A DNA stretch of 64,000 bases from Evansella halocellulosilytica (GCF_002335745.1 NZ_NIST01000001.1:3279295-3343294); one strand, 5' to 3'. Positions 1 through 7,825 are shown, numbered from the stretch's first letter. Program-made: numbers and translations. Notes: generated by a model not told the origin, from the sequence alone.

Positions 1-1
1 A

Positions 2-490
2 AATCAGGTTGGACGGGTGGCAAATCTCCAATCTGATGAGGATGAAGATGAGTGGATATGCGCCAATAATAAGCGTCTCACGTTTCAGTACAAGGCAAAT
101 CGCCAAACTGAAAACGGGTATACAACTATCAAGCGTGTTTACCGGTGCGTGGATTGTCACGGCTGCCCTTTCCAGGCAGTATGTGCTAAAGGAAATGACA
201 CCAAGACCATCAGTGTTTCCATGAAAAATCAGGAGCAGCGAAGACAGGTTCGTGATCGACTGAACACGGAAACTGGCAGTCAGCGTTATCGGCAGAGAAA
301 GTGTGACGTAGAGCCTGTTTTGGGACAAATAAAATATAACCGGGGCTTTGATCGGTTCCATCTGAAAGGCCTTTCCAAAACTACGCTGGAATGGGGTCTT
401 CTTTGTATTGCCCATAACTTTCTACAATGGGAAAGACATTATAAATTCAAAGAACAAAAAGAAAAAAAGAGAGAGCAGATGGCAGGATAA
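2..490 (+). CDS. IS1182-family transposase, C-terminal part (partial at window edge)
   Basis: The frame is open at the left edge, so this is the C-terminal ~162 residues of a longer DDE transposase. A cysteine-rich knuckle (CVDCHGCPFQAVC) is followed by the catalytic glutamate motif KCDVEPVLGQIKYN and a hydrophobic tail, the usual order in IS1182/DDE_Tnp_1_6 transposases. Compared with the intact copy at 922-2562 it has the same motifs (KIDVEPVFGFLKAN there) but clearly different sequence. The stop at 488-490 is about 97 bp before the presumed IS end. Whether the N-terminal half is intact cannot be seen. Confidence 0.8.
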   Translation, partial: NQVGRVANLQSDEDEDEWICANNKRLTFQYKANRQTENGYTTIKRVYRCVDCHGCPFQAVCAKGNDTKTISVSMKNQEQRRQVRDRLNTETGSQRYRQRKCDVEPVLGQIKYNRGFDRFHLKGLSKTTLEWGLLCIAHNFLQWERHYKFKEQKEKKREQMAG

Positions 491-551
491 CAGGCCACCT
501 GTCCTCTAAAACAATAAAAAATCAAACGAAATAGAAAAGAGACCGTCCACT

Positions 552-575
552 AAAGGTCGCTATTCAGCGACCTTT
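552..575 (+). terminator. Hairpin in the IS end
   Basis: Perfect 10-bp inverted repeat AAAGGTCGCT / AGCGACCTTT with a 4-base loop, just inside the IS end and downstream of the transposase stop. It may terminate transposase transcription or form part of the recognised IS end. The T-run is short. Confidence 0.5.
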
Positions 576-623
576 TGGGACAGCCTCATTTCTTCTTTTT
601 CAGTTATTCATATTATATTTTGG

Positions 624-847
624 GTTGATTGTTTCAAAAAACACTCACTTGCACTCCAGAGCACAAGTGCGACATCTACTTGTGCTGCACTTCGTTTGCA
701 TTCGTAGTGTCTTCTTTGCCGCGGGCAAGGCTTCAGTTAATCGGGGTAAAATCGCCCCGATGGATCTTCTGCTCCTGCGGTTACTCGTCGCACAAGAGAA
801 AGCTCTTGCTTTTCCCGCAGGCGTCTCGTGATTTTTGAACAATCAAC
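624..847. repeat. MITE-like element with terminal inverted repeats (copy A)
   Basis: The 224-bp unit is bounded by imperfect terminal inverted repeats: the left end reads GTTGATTGTTTCAAAAAACA and the complement of the right end reads GTTGATTGTTCAAAAATCAC. It carries no credible gene. Internally it contains ACAAGTGCGACATCT (663-677) and AGTGTCTTCTTTGCCGCGG (706-724); both recur, in the opposite orientation and with nearly the same spacing, near 22.4 kb. This fits a small non-autonomous mobile repeat or a REP-type palindromic unit. Its GC content is higher than the surrounding intergenic DNA. Confidence 0.65.
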
Positions 848-862
848 GAATATGTACACAAA

Positions 863-921
863 AAGGATACCTTCTGATAAAGTTAAAGTATCCACACAAA
901 AACAGAATCGGAGGTATCCTT
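863..921 (+). promoter_or_regulatory. Hairpin leader that can hide the transposase ribosome binding site
   Basis: AAGGATACCT (863-872) is complementary to AGGTATCCTT (912-921), which includes the last bases of the GGAGG ribosome binding site (910-914) and runs up to the ATG at 922. A third block, GTATCC (888-893), can pair with the same upstream arm (GGATAC, 865-870). Two mutually exclusive foldings are therefore possible, one leaving the ribosome binding site free. Hiding the site in read-through transcripts is a known way for insertion sequences to limit transposition; that role here is inferred. Confidence 0.5.
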
Positions 922-2562
922 ATGTATAAAGATTATAACATGAATCAAATCATTTTGCCGATGGATTTAGCCTATAAACTTCAGGAAAATGATATCGCTT
1001 TTGCCGTGAATGATATGGTAGAAGCCATCCCCGATGAGGCATTCAGTGGATTTTTACGTACAACGGGCTGTCCGGCCTATCATCCCAGAATGATGATGAA
1101 GATCATCCTTTGCGCCTATACACAATCTGTCTTCTCTGGGAGAAAAATTGAGGAGCTTTTGAAAGACAGTGTTCGGATGATGTGGCTGGCGCAAGGGTAT
1201 GAACCAAGCTACCGTACGATCAACCGTTTTAGGGTACACCATGAAGTCCAAGAATTACTACGTCAGTGTTTCGTTCAATTCCGTTGTCAGCTGGTTAAAG
1301 AAAAGGTGATTGAAGATGAATCGATCTTCATCGATGGCACAAAGATTGAGGCAAATGCAAATAAGTTTACGTTTGTCTGGCGTAAATCCGTTGAAAGGTA
1401 CAGCACCCGTTTAGTTGAGAAATCCAATCAACTCTATGAGGAACTTCTAGAACATGAGATCATTCCTGCAATAGAACGGGATAGCCAAAAAGAACTGTCT
1501 AACAAGGAGCTCGAAGAGGTCGTTCAGAAGTTGGATGAAACCATTGAAGGTTACGATAACCGGATTGAAACGACTCAAGACACACAGAAACGAAAACAAC
1601 TTCGCTCAGAACGGAAAGCACCTAAACAGTACCGTAAAAAGTTCAAGGATTTTGCCGCGCGTAAACAAAAATACAAGCAGGATCTTGCGACCCTGGGAGA
1701 TCGAAACAGCTATTCCAAGACAGACCATGATGCCACGTTTATGCGGATGAAAGATGACTATATGAAAAATGGTCAACTGAAAGCAGGGTATAATCTGCAA
1801 ATTGCCACTGAAGGACAGTACACGCTTGCTTATGACATCTTTCCAAATCCTACTGATACGCTGACGTTTATTCCTTTTCTTAATAAAATTGAGAAATGGT
1901 TCTTCTCGTTGCCCTCTTACATAGTGGCCGATGCCGGATATGGAAGCGAACAGAATTACGATGACGTTTTAAACATTCGCCAGCGGACGCCCCTAATCAC
2001 CTATGGGATGTACCGTAAAGAAAAGAAAAAAGCATACAAAAACAATGCATTTAACGTAGCCAACTGGTACTTTGACCAGGAGAGTGACACTTTTACGTGC
2101 CCGAATGATAAGAAATTGAACTTTAAGTACTGGTCGAAAAGGACAGATAAAGCAGGATTTGAGCGAACGTTTAAGGTTTATGAATGTGAAGATTGTTTTG
2201 AATGTCCCCTACGTCCCCAAGGTACGAAAGCTAAAGAGGGTAATAATCGGAAGGTTCATTACAATGAAAAGTGGGAGAGCCAAAAAGCCTTTACTCGGGA
2301 AGTGCTTTCGGAAGCGAAAACAGGCGAAATCTACGGAAAGCGTAAGATTGATGTAGAGCCTGTCTTCGGATTTCTGAAGGCTAATTTGCATTTCACCCGA
2401 ATGTCGGTGAGGGGCAAAGAACAGGTTAAAAACGAAATAGGATTTGCCCTGATAGCGGTGAACTTGAGAAAGTACACCGCCCGACAGTCTCATCAACCTA
2501 TTTTAGGTCAACAAAACGGTGCCAACTATCGAGAAGCGATAATTGACACCGTTTTTACTTAA
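922..2562 (+). CDS. IS1182-family transposase, intact
   Basis: A 546-residue DDE transposase. The start chosen is ATG 922 with GGAGG seven bases upstream; the frame is open further upstream to 835 but without support. Catalytic residues are visible as D138 (IFIDGTKIEAN), D337 (VADAGYGS) and E479 (KIDVEPVFGF). A central charged coiled-coil-like stretch (about 190-260) and a cysteine knuckle (CEDCFECPL) lie in the usual places. No frameshift or internal stop is seen, so the protein may be active. It sits at the breakpoint where conserved Bacillus gene order begins. Confidence 0.9.
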   Translation: MYKDYNMNQIILPMDLAYKLQENDIAFAVNDMVEAIPDEAFSGFLRTTGCPAYHPRMMMKIILCAYTQSVFSGRKIEELLKDSVRMMWLAQGYEPSYRTINRFRVHHEVQELLRQCFVQFRCQLVKEKVIEDESIFIDGTKIEANANKFTFVWRKSVERYSTRLVEKSNQLYEELLEHEIIPAIERDSQKELSNKELEEVVQKLDETIEGYDNRIETTQDTQKRKQLRSERKAPKQYRKKFKDFAARKQKYKQDLATLGDRNSYSKTDHDATFMRMKDDYMKNGQLKAGYNLQIATEGQYTLAYDIFPNPTDTLTFIPFLNKIEKWFFSLPSYIVADAGYGSEQNYDDVLNIRQRTPLITYGMYRKEKKKAYKNNAFNVANWYFDQESDTFTCPNDKKLNFKYWSKRTDKAGFERTFKVYECEDCFECPLRPQGTKAKEGNNRKVHYNEKWESQKAFTREVLSEAKTGEIYGKRKIDVEPVFGFLKANLHFTRMSVRGKEQVKNEIGFALIAVNLRKYTARQSHQPILGQQNGANYREAIIDTVFT

Positions 2563-2592
2563 TTTGAGACTGTTTTGTCCCAGCTCCTTTTG

Positions 2593-2610
2593 TACGATCG
2601 GGCGATCGTA
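2593..2610. repeat. Perfect palindrome next to the IS end
   Basis: TACGATCG-GG-CGATCGTA forms an 8-bp perfect stem, six bases beyond the right end of the IS. It may be an old terminator and the insertion target, or a boundary feature of the element. Confidence 0.5.
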
Positions 2611-2681
2611 TTTGTTTAGATCAACTTATTATGGAAAATTGAAAGACATCTTTTTTATAGGTAAGCCAAGTAAAAAATGAA

Positions 2682-2710
2682 TGTTAAATCAATGAAAAAA
2701 TCGGTATAAT
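2682..2710 (+). promoter_or_regulatory. Candidate sigma-A promoter for ypfA
   Basis: A perfect -10 box TATAAT (2705-2710) lies 17 bases after a weak -35 (TGTTAA, 2682-2687). The next gene downstream is ypfA. The promoter lies outside the IS, so ypfA need not depend on IS transcription. Confidence 0.5.
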
Positions 2711-2798
2711 CTATTCAGTAAATTTTATTTTTTAGGAGGATTTTATAAGTTTATAGCGAATGGTGAAAGGAGAAATACAAAATGGAAGGAAGGTACAC

Positions 2799-3455
2799 TT
2801 GATTAAAATAGGGAGTGTCATTTATATAGAGACGAATAGCTCAGAAGAAGATAAAAAAAGATACCGCAGTAAAATTCTCGATTATGAACGTGACCAAATA
2901 TTTATAGATTTCCCTGTTGATGAACAATCGAACAAACCAATCTATTTTTTACAAGGCACACAATTAAGGGCTTGGTTCCTTGGAGAAGATGAAGCATTTT
3001 ATTTGTTTCATACGGAAGTGCTTGGTAAGTCGGAACGTAATATCCCAATGATTATCCTTCATGACCCAGGGACAGATAAATATGCTCGTATACAAAGAAG
3101 ACAGTATGTACGAGTTGATACTTCTGTAGACGTTGCAGTTCAACTGCCTCATTCAAAAAAATTGTTTACATCTATATCTTTGGACATTAGTGGAGGAGGG
3201 ATGGCTGTTGAGCTCCCAGTTGGCCATGACTTAAAAGCCGGTGAAGAAGTGACAGCATGGATTGCACTCGCTTATCAGTCAGGAGAAATAAACCATATAA
3301 AAACAAGGTCTTATATCGTTAGAATCTTACAAGATAATAGTAGAGAGAAAGCTTCATTTCAATTTGTCGGTCTAAATGAACAAAAGAGACAGATGATTGT
3401 TCGATACTGCTTTGAAAAACAGCTCGAACGAAGGAGAAAACAGAAGGATTTTTAA
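2799..3455 (+). CDS. ypfA: PilZ-domain cyclic-di-GMP receptor (YpfA/MotI/DgrA-like flagellar brake)
   Basis: A 218-residue protein with an N-terminal YcgR-like domain and a C-terminal PilZ domain. The c-di-GMP binding signature is present: R101-Q-Y-V-R105 (RxxxR) and D129-I-S-G-G-G (D/NxSxxG). In B. subtilis this protein (217 residues, MotI/DgrA) binds c-di-GMP and acts on the flagellar stator to stop motility. Start: the frame opens at 2760, but TTG 2799 has GGAAGGAAGG five bases upstream and gives MIKIG, matching the family N-terminus and length. It precedes cmk as in B. subtilis. Confidence 0.88.
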   Translation: MIKIGSVIYIETNSSEEDKKRYRSKILDYERDQIFIDFPVDEQSNKPIYFLQGTQLRAWFLGEDEAFYLFHTEVLGKSERNIPMIILHDPGTDKYARIQRRQYVRVDTSVDVAVQLPHSKKLFTSISLDISGGGMAVELPVGHDLKAGEEVTAWIALAYQSGEINHIKTRSYIVRILQDNSREKASFQFVGLNEQKRQMIVRYCFEKQLERRRKQKDF

Positions 3456-3625
3456 TTAGGGAAAGGTGTAGATTTCAACTAACAATAGTGAATAAATAGA
3501 CCGGCTGTGATTAAATGTGATAAGATAAATTGTAGTTCCATAAATCTTATTAATTATGTTAAGAGAAAGATAATGTAGAATTAAGTTAGAGAAATTTTAG
3601 ATGTTTGAAGGAAAGGGTTAACACC

Positions 3626-4297
3626 ATGGGTAAACAAATTAATATAGCAATTGACGGGCCAGCAGGAGCCGGAAAAAGCACAGTAGCAAAAATGGTAGCT
3701 GAAAAACTTAGCTTTATATACATTGACACTGGAGCGATGTATCGTGCGCTAACATATGCTTCATTAAAAAAGCAAATTGATATTCATAACGAAGGAGATG
3801 TCGTTCAATTACTGAATAATAGTAAGATTGAATTATCTAATACTGGTGAAAAACAGCGTATTTTTTTAAACGGAGATGATATAAGTGAAGCTATCCGCTT
3901 GCCTGATGTAACAAATCGTGTTTCCTATATTGCAAAACATAAGGAGATCCGCGAGAAAATGGTGATAGAGCAACAAAAGTTAGCAAGTCAAGGCGGCACG
4001 GTAATGGATGGCAGGGATATAGGTACAGCAGTATTGCCTGAAGCAGAAGTAAAAATATTTTTAACAGCCTCAGTAGAGGAACGAGCGAGAAGAAGGCATG
4101 AAGAGCATATACAAAAAGGTCAGCCTTCAAATTATGAAGTGTTAGTAGAAGAGATTCGTAAAAGGGATAAGATAGACTCAGAAAGAGAAACAGCACCCTT
4201 GAGAAAAGCTCTTGATGCGATAGAAATTGATTCAACTTCAATGACCATTCCTGAAGTTGTAGATGAAATTCTTCGACTTGTTGAGGAAAGGGTTTGA
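3626..4297 (+). CDS. cmk: Cytidylate kinase
   Basis: Cytosolic (d)CMP kinase of 223 residues, which phosphorylates CMP and dCMP with ATP. The P-loop GPAGAGKST is at residues 11-19 and the NMP-binding motif DGRDIGTAV lies mid-protein; length equals the family norm (224 in B. subtilis). ATG 3626 is preceded by GAAGGAAAGGG; an in-frame TTG at 3605 is less likely. The next gene, plsC, starts five bases after the stop, using a ribosome binding site inside the end of cmk, so the two are probably translated from one message. Confidence 0.95.
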   Translation: MGKQINIAIDGPAGAGKSTVAKMVAEKLSFIYIDTGAMYRALTYASLKKQIDIHNEGDVVQLLNNSKIELSNTGEKQRIFLNGDDISEAIRLPDVTNRVSYIAKHKEIREKMVIEQQKLASQGGTVMDGRDIGTAVLPEAEVKIFLTASVEERARRRHEEHIQKGQPSNYEVLVEEIRKRDKIDSERETAPLRKALDAIEIDSTSMTIPEVVDEILRLVEERV

Positions 4298-4301
4298 TCA
4301 A

Positions 4302-4886
4302 GTGAACATGACATTATTTCGATTCGGTAAATTTGTCTGCCGTACATATTTCAGGTTATTTTATAAAGTAGAAATAATCGGAAAAGAAAACATTCCTAAT
4401 GACGGAAGTGTTCTCTTATGTAGTAACCATATACATTTACTAGATCCACCTTTAGTTGGTTCTTTTTTGAAAAGAAGCGTTAGATTCATGGCAAAAGCAG
4501 AATTGTTTGAAGTGCCTATTTTAAAAGGATTGGTAAAAAGGTTAGGAGCATTCCCGATAAGGCGCGGTGTTAGTGACAGACAAGCACTTAGAACAGGATT
4601 AAAGTTATTGAAAGAACAAGAAGTGATCGGTGTTTTCCCTGAAGGTACACGGAGTAAAACCGGACAATTAGGAAAAGGATTAACTGGTGTCGGTTTTTTT
4701 GCACTTAGGTCAGAGGCGAGCATCGTTCCATGTGCTGTCATTGGTCATTATAAGCTATTTAAACCTATTAAGGTGGTATATGGTCCACCAGTAAATATAG
4801 ATCAATTGAGACAAGAAAAAGGATCTGCTGAAGAAGCAACGAAAGCAATAATGGACGGTATACAAAATATTTTGGATAACCATTAA
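4302..4886 (+). CDS. plsC: 1-acyl-sn-glycerol-3-phosphate acyltransferase
   Basis: Acylates lysophosphatidic acid to phosphatidic acid in membrane lipid synthesis. A 194-residue PlsC-family protein with H43-x4-D48 (NHIHLLD), the catalytic dyad, and FPEGTRS at 112-118, the glycerophosphate-binding motif. GTG 4302 is chosen because AGGAAAGGG lies nine bases upstream; ATG 4308 is the alternative. It lies between cmk and ypfD; as I recall, in B. subtilis plsC is elsewhere, so this is a difference in gene arrangement. Together with plsY and gpsA (10.4-12.2 kb) it covers phosphatidate synthesis. Confidence 0.9.
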   Translation: MNMTLFRFGKFVCRTYFRLFYKVEIIGKENIPNDGSVLLCSNHIHLLDPPLVGSFLKRSVRFMAKAELFEVPILKGLVKRLGAFPIRRGVSDRQALRTGLKLLKEQEVIGVFPEGTRSKTGQLGKGLTGVGFFALRSEASIVPCAVIGHYKLFKPIKVVYGPPVNIDQLRQEKGSAEEATKAIMDGIQNILDNH

Positions 4887-5024
4887 CATAATAATACGGA
4901 TGACTTCCTGTCCGAACAATACGATACGATGGTTTATTACTTTCACTTAAAAGTGAAAGGTTATGATAGATACTATATGTAAAGGTGCCCGTCACTTTTT
5001 CGGGGATTTAGGGAGGTATTGTCA

Positions 5025-6182
5025 ATGGTAGAAGAAATGAATAATGAAATGGCTGATGTGAAAACATTTTCAGTCGGAGAAATTGTAAAAGGCTCCATTA
5101 CAAAAGTGGAGGAAAAACAAGCGTATGTAAACGTTGGAAATAAATTAGATGGGATTATTCCTATCAGTGAATTGTCCAGCCTGCACGTAGAAAAAGTTAG
5201 TGACGTTCTCTCTGAAGGTGATGAATTAGAGTTAAAAGTTATTAAATCTACAGATGAAGAGTTAGTATTATCGAAGAGAGCAGTAGCCGCTGACAAAGCT
5301 TGGGATGATTTAGAACAGAAATTATCTTCGGGAGAAACTTTTGAAGCTGAAGTTGCAGAAGTAGTTAAAGGCGGATTAGTCGTCGATGTAGGAGTTAGAG
5401 GGTTTATTCCAGCATCACTAGTAGAACGTCATTACGTAGAGGATTTCACTGATTATAAAGGGAAAAAGCTACGCTTGAAAGTCGTTGAAATGGATCGTGA
5501 AAAAAATAAACTCATCCTTTCACAACGTGCCGTATTAGATGAAGAAGTAACTGAAAAGAAAAAAGAAACGTTATCATCTATTCAAGCAGGGGATGTTATT
5601 GAAGGGACGGTACAAAGGTTAACCGATTTTGGGGCATTCGTAGATGTTGGTGGAGTAGACGGTCTCGTTCATATTTCACAAATGGCTCACGAACATGTAG
5701 AAAAGCCTGCAGATGTCGTTAGTGAAGGAGATAAGGTGAAAGTGAAAGTGTTAGGTGTCGATCCTGACAATGAAAGAATTTCGCTGTCGATTAAAGAAAC
5801 ACTACCTGGTCCTTGGCAATTAATTAACGGAAAAATAAATCAAGGAGATGTTATTGAAGGGACAGTCAAACGCCTCGTTTCATTTGGTGCATTTATTGAA
5901 ATTGCACCAGGAGTTGAAGGACTCGTCCATATCTCCCAAATTGCAAATCGTCATATCGGAACCCCTGGCGAAGTATTGAAAGAAGGGGAGAATGTAAAAG
6001 CGAAAGTACTAGATGTGAATTTAGAAGATAAACGGATTTCACTTAGTATTAGAGCTTTAGATGAGGAACAACAAGCTAAAGTTGAAAAGTATAATGAAGA
6101 ACAGTATCAAAAAGAAGATGATCATGCTGGGTTCTCTTTAGGTGATGTAATTGGTGATCAATTAGAAAAATATAAAAAATAG
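5025..6182 (+). CDS. ypfD: S1-domain RNA-binding protein (YpfD, ribosomal protein S1 homologue)
   Basis: A 385-residue protein with four S1/OB-fold repeats starting near residues 17, 103, 188 and 273, the last two marked by the near-identical GDVIEGTV..L..FGAF. Firmicutes S1 homologues have four repeats, against six in E. coli S1, and are not required for translation of most messages. ATG 5025 follows GGGAGG by eight bases. A 138-bp leader upstream contains a 9-bp inverted repeat (CTTTCACTT/AAGTGAAAG, 4940-4959). The acidic C-terminal tail (KYNEEQYQKEDDHAGF) is typical. Confidence 0.93.
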   Translation: MVEEMNNEMADVKTFSVGEIVKGSITKVEEKQAYVNVGNKLDGIIPISELSSLHVEKVSDVLSEGDELELKVIKSTDEELVLSKRAVAADKAWDDLEQKLSSGETFEAEVAEVVKGGLVVDVGVRGFIPASLVERHYVEDFTDYKGKKLRLKVVEMDREKNKLILSQRAVLDEEVTEKKKETLSSIQAGDVIEGTVQRLTDFGAFVDVGGVDGLVHISQMAHEHVEKPADVVSEGDKVKVKVLGVDPDNERISLSIKETLPGPWQLINGKINQGDVIEGTVKRLVSFGAFIEIAPGVEGLVHISQIANRHIGTPGEVLKEGENVKAKVLDVNLEDKRISLSIRALDEEQQAKVEKYNEEQYQKEDDHAGFSLGDVIGDQLEKYKK

Positions 6183-6201
6183 TGCGGCAGGTGGAAAATA
6201 G

Positions 6202-7254
6202 GTGAGTAAACGAGCAAAACGGAAATTAGATCATATTGAACATGCTTTGTCTACAGGTCAGTCTAGAGAATCTGGTTTTGACGACATTCGCTTTATACAT
6301 CAAAGCCTGCCTAATGTTAATGTAAAGGATATTTCTTTAAATTCAAAGATCGGCGGACTGGAAATCAGTTCGCCGATCTTAATCAATGCAATGACTGGTG
6401 GCGGAGGTAAATCTACTGAAGGTATTAACCGGCAGCTAGCAGAAATTGCTGTTGCGTGTGATTTACCAATTGCTGTTGGATCACAAATGTCTGCGTTGAA
6501 AGATAAAAGTGAAGTCCCATCTTATCAAATTGTAAGACAAGTGCATAAAAAAGGTTTTATTTTTGCAAACGTTGGTAGTGAGGCAACAGTCGAGCAAGCA
6601 AAGCGATGTATTGAAATGCTGGATGCAGACGCACTTCAAGTGCATTTGAATGTAATTCAAGAACTCGTAATGCCAGAAGGAGACCGAGAATTTTCAGGAG
6701 CTTTAAAGCGCATTGAAGAAATTGTTTCTGAAGTAGATATCCCAGTCATCGTAAAAGAAGTAGGGTTCGGGATGAGTAAGGAATCAGCAGAAAAACTAAA
6801 AGAAGTTGGTGTGGACGTGATTGATGTCGGGGGATATGGCGGTACAAATTTCTCGAAAATTGAGAATCAACGAAGAATCCTACCTCATTCGTTTTTCAAT
6901 GAGTGGGGGATTCCTACATCTGTGTCAATTGCAGAAGTAAAACATTCAACCGATCAATTATCTATTGTGGCCACAGGCGGTTTACAGTCTGCTATGGATA
7001 TTGCGAAAGCAATTGCATTAGGTGCTGATGGAGTAGGTATGGCTGGACAAGTATTAAGTTGGCTTCAAAAAAGTGGTGTAGAAGGTGCTATAGAATCCAT
7101 TGACCACCTTAAAGGTGAATTAAGAATCATTATGACTGCTCTAGGCGCAGAGAAAATTGCCCAATTACAAAGGTGTCCTATTATTATTAGTAATGAAACG
7201 AAAGAATGGCTTTGCCAACGAGAAATAAATATAAAGTCATTTGCTAATCGATAA
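6202..7254 (+). CDS. fni: Type 2 isopentenyl-diphosphate delta-isomerase (FMN-dependent)
   Basis: Interconverts IPP and DMAPP for isoprenoid synthesis, using FMN and NADPH; this supplies the heptaprenyl chain made by HepS/HepT encoded at 17-22 kb. 350 residues, TIM-barrel with the MTGGG motif near residue 65, VGSQMSAL, and glycine-rich flavin-phosphate loops (DVGGYGGTNF, VATGGLQS, ADGVGMAG). The start is GTG 6202 with GGCAGGTGG upstream. It follows ypfD by 19 bases, as in B. subtilis. Confidence 0.94.
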   Translation: MSKRAKRKLDHIEHALSTGQSRESGFDDIRFIHQSLPNVNVKDISLNSKIGGLEISSPILINAMTGGGGKSTEGINRQLAEIAVACDLPIAVGSQMSALKDKSEVPSYQIVRQVHKKGFIFANVGSEATVEQAKRCIEMLDADALQVHLNVIQELVMPEGDREFSGALKRIEEIVSEVDIPVIVKEVGFGMSKESAEKLKEVGVDVIDVGGYGGTNFSKIENQRRILPHSFFNEWGIPTSVSIAEVKHSTDQLSIVATGGLQSAMDIAKAIALGADGVGMAGQVLSWLQKSGVEGAIESIDHLKGELRIIMTALGAEKIAQLQRCPIIISNETKEWLCQREINIKSFANR

Positions 7255-7336
7255 TAGAACGAGCATGTGAAACGACTCTATAACATTTATTCCAGCATTC
7301 ACATCATAATATAAAATAAAACATGGACAAAGAAGT

Positions 7337-7358
7337 GAGGTTGGGACAAAACAGTCTC
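7337..7358 (+). repeat. Solo IS1182-type end sequence
   Basis: The 17 bases TGGGACAAAACAGTCTC (7342-7358) are identical to the complement of the right end of the IS at 2566-2582. No transposase and no second end lie nearby, so this is a solo remnant or the end of a small derivative. It runs straight into the hairpin at 7368-7412. Confidence 0.55.
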
Positions 7359-7367
7359 ATTAAAGCA

Positions 7368-7412
7368 AAAAAAGAATTCGATTATCGTAATTTGATAACC
7401 GGATTCTTTTTT
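7368..7412. terminator. Long hairpin flanked by A- and T-runs
   Basis: AAAAAGAATTCGATTATC pairs with GATAACCGGATTCTTTTT (two G-U pairs), loop GTAATTT. The A-run before and T-run after make it a plausible terminator on both strands, ending the ypfD-fni transcript. Confidence 0.6.
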
Positions 7413-7429
7413 ATTCACCTTTCTTTTTG

Positions 7430-7575
7430 CCTCTCACCGACACGGCGAAACGATATTATTTTATCCGTCGAGACAAATCGATGTTTCGAAGGAGCAATGC
7501 TCTTTCCTATGGAAAAACGGGCAAAGAGTGGACACGTAGGCGGAGTGGAGGAATCTCATGAGTATTTTGAACTTC
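7430..7575. repeat. Decayed repeat element (possible copy D)
   Basis: GC-richer non-coding stretch whose right edge (complement GTTCAAAATACTCATGAGA) resembles the terminal repeat of element A (GTTCAAAAATCACGAGAC). No partner left end could be defined, and open frames across it have no ribosome binding sites or family resemblance. Confidence 0.35.
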
Positions 7576-7587
7576 TATTGATTAATC

Positions 7588-7622
7588 AAAAACGGAAATT
7601 CTATAGGAGAATTTCCGTTTTT
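7588..7622. terminator. Bidirectional terminator between fni and ypzI
   Basis: Perfect 15-bp stem AAAAACGGAAATTCT / AGAATTTCCGTTTTT with a 5-base loop. Being A-rich on one side and T-rich on the other it can stop transcription from both directions; it lies downstream of the minus-strand gene ypzI. Confidence 0.75.
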
Positions 7623-7660
7623 GAGGGAGGACAGTACACTGAGGGCCTGCCTCTTTTTCT
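7623..7660 (+). terminator. Second hairpin with T-run
   Basis: GAGGGAGG (7623-7630) pairs with CCTGCCTC (7646-7653) with one mismatch, followed by TTTTTCTTT. It reads as a plus-strand terminator directly after the perfect hairpin. Confidence 0.45.
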
Positions 7661-7690
7661 TTCAACGAATCTATTTTAAAATTTTATTTT

Positions 7691-7825
7691 TTATGGTCGT
7701 TGGCGTTTGCGAGCGTTTTTTGAAGATTCCAGCTTTGTGCTACCTTGGAAGTGTAAGCTTTGATCACGATCAGATTCTACTTTCCGTTCTTTCCTCAATT
7801 TCGTTTCTTGTCTATCTTTTCCCAT
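7691..7825 (-). CDS. ypzI: YpzI-family small protein
   Basis: A 44-residue, highly charged protein (begins MGKDRQETKLRKERKVESDH, ends ARKRQRP) on the minus strand. The ATG at 7825 has AAAGGAG six bases upstream. Sequence and position, opposite strand between fni and yphA, match the YpzI family of bacilli; its function is unknown. It is rich in Lys/Arg with no membrane segment. Transcription would end in the perfect hairpin at 7588-7622. Overlapping plus-strand frames are longer but lack ribosome binding sites. Confidence 0.85.
   Translation of the reverse strand: MGKDRQETKLRKERKVESDRDQSLHFQGSTKLESSKNARKRQRP

Larger units (their letters stand above)
1..587 (+). mobile_element. 3' part of an IS1182-type insertion sequence
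   Basis: The window opens inside an insertion sequence. It holds the 3' part of a transposase gene, then a hairpin, and ends at 577-587 with GGGACAGCCTC, which read backwards is the GAGGCTGTCCC end typical of IS1182-family elements in bacilli. The other end lies outside the window, so it cannot be said whether the element is complete. It differs in sequence from the second IS1182-type element at 848-2587, so the two are separate insertions and not a duplication. Confidence 0.75.
848..2587 (+). mobile_element. IS1182-type insertion sequence (left boundary uncertain)
   Basis: Contains an intact transposase gene. The right end is visible at 2566-2587 (GAGACTGTTTTGTCCCAGCTCC), the complement of the GGGACAAAACAGTCTC end common in these elements. 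No matching left end was found: upstream of the gene lies a hairpin leader that directly abuts repeat element A at 847, so the left edge is either diverged or deleted. Just outside the right end is a perfect palindrome (2593-2610), a possible terminator-like target. Confidence 0.65.

Noticed and set aside
625-842. Three short frames on both strands in element A
   Set aside because: They lie wholly in a repeat with terminal inverted repeats and differ in frame; no ribosome binding site.
3891-4301. 136-codon minus-strand frame across cmk
   Set aside because: Shadow of the clearly coding cmk frame; leucine-rich composition typical of antisense frames.
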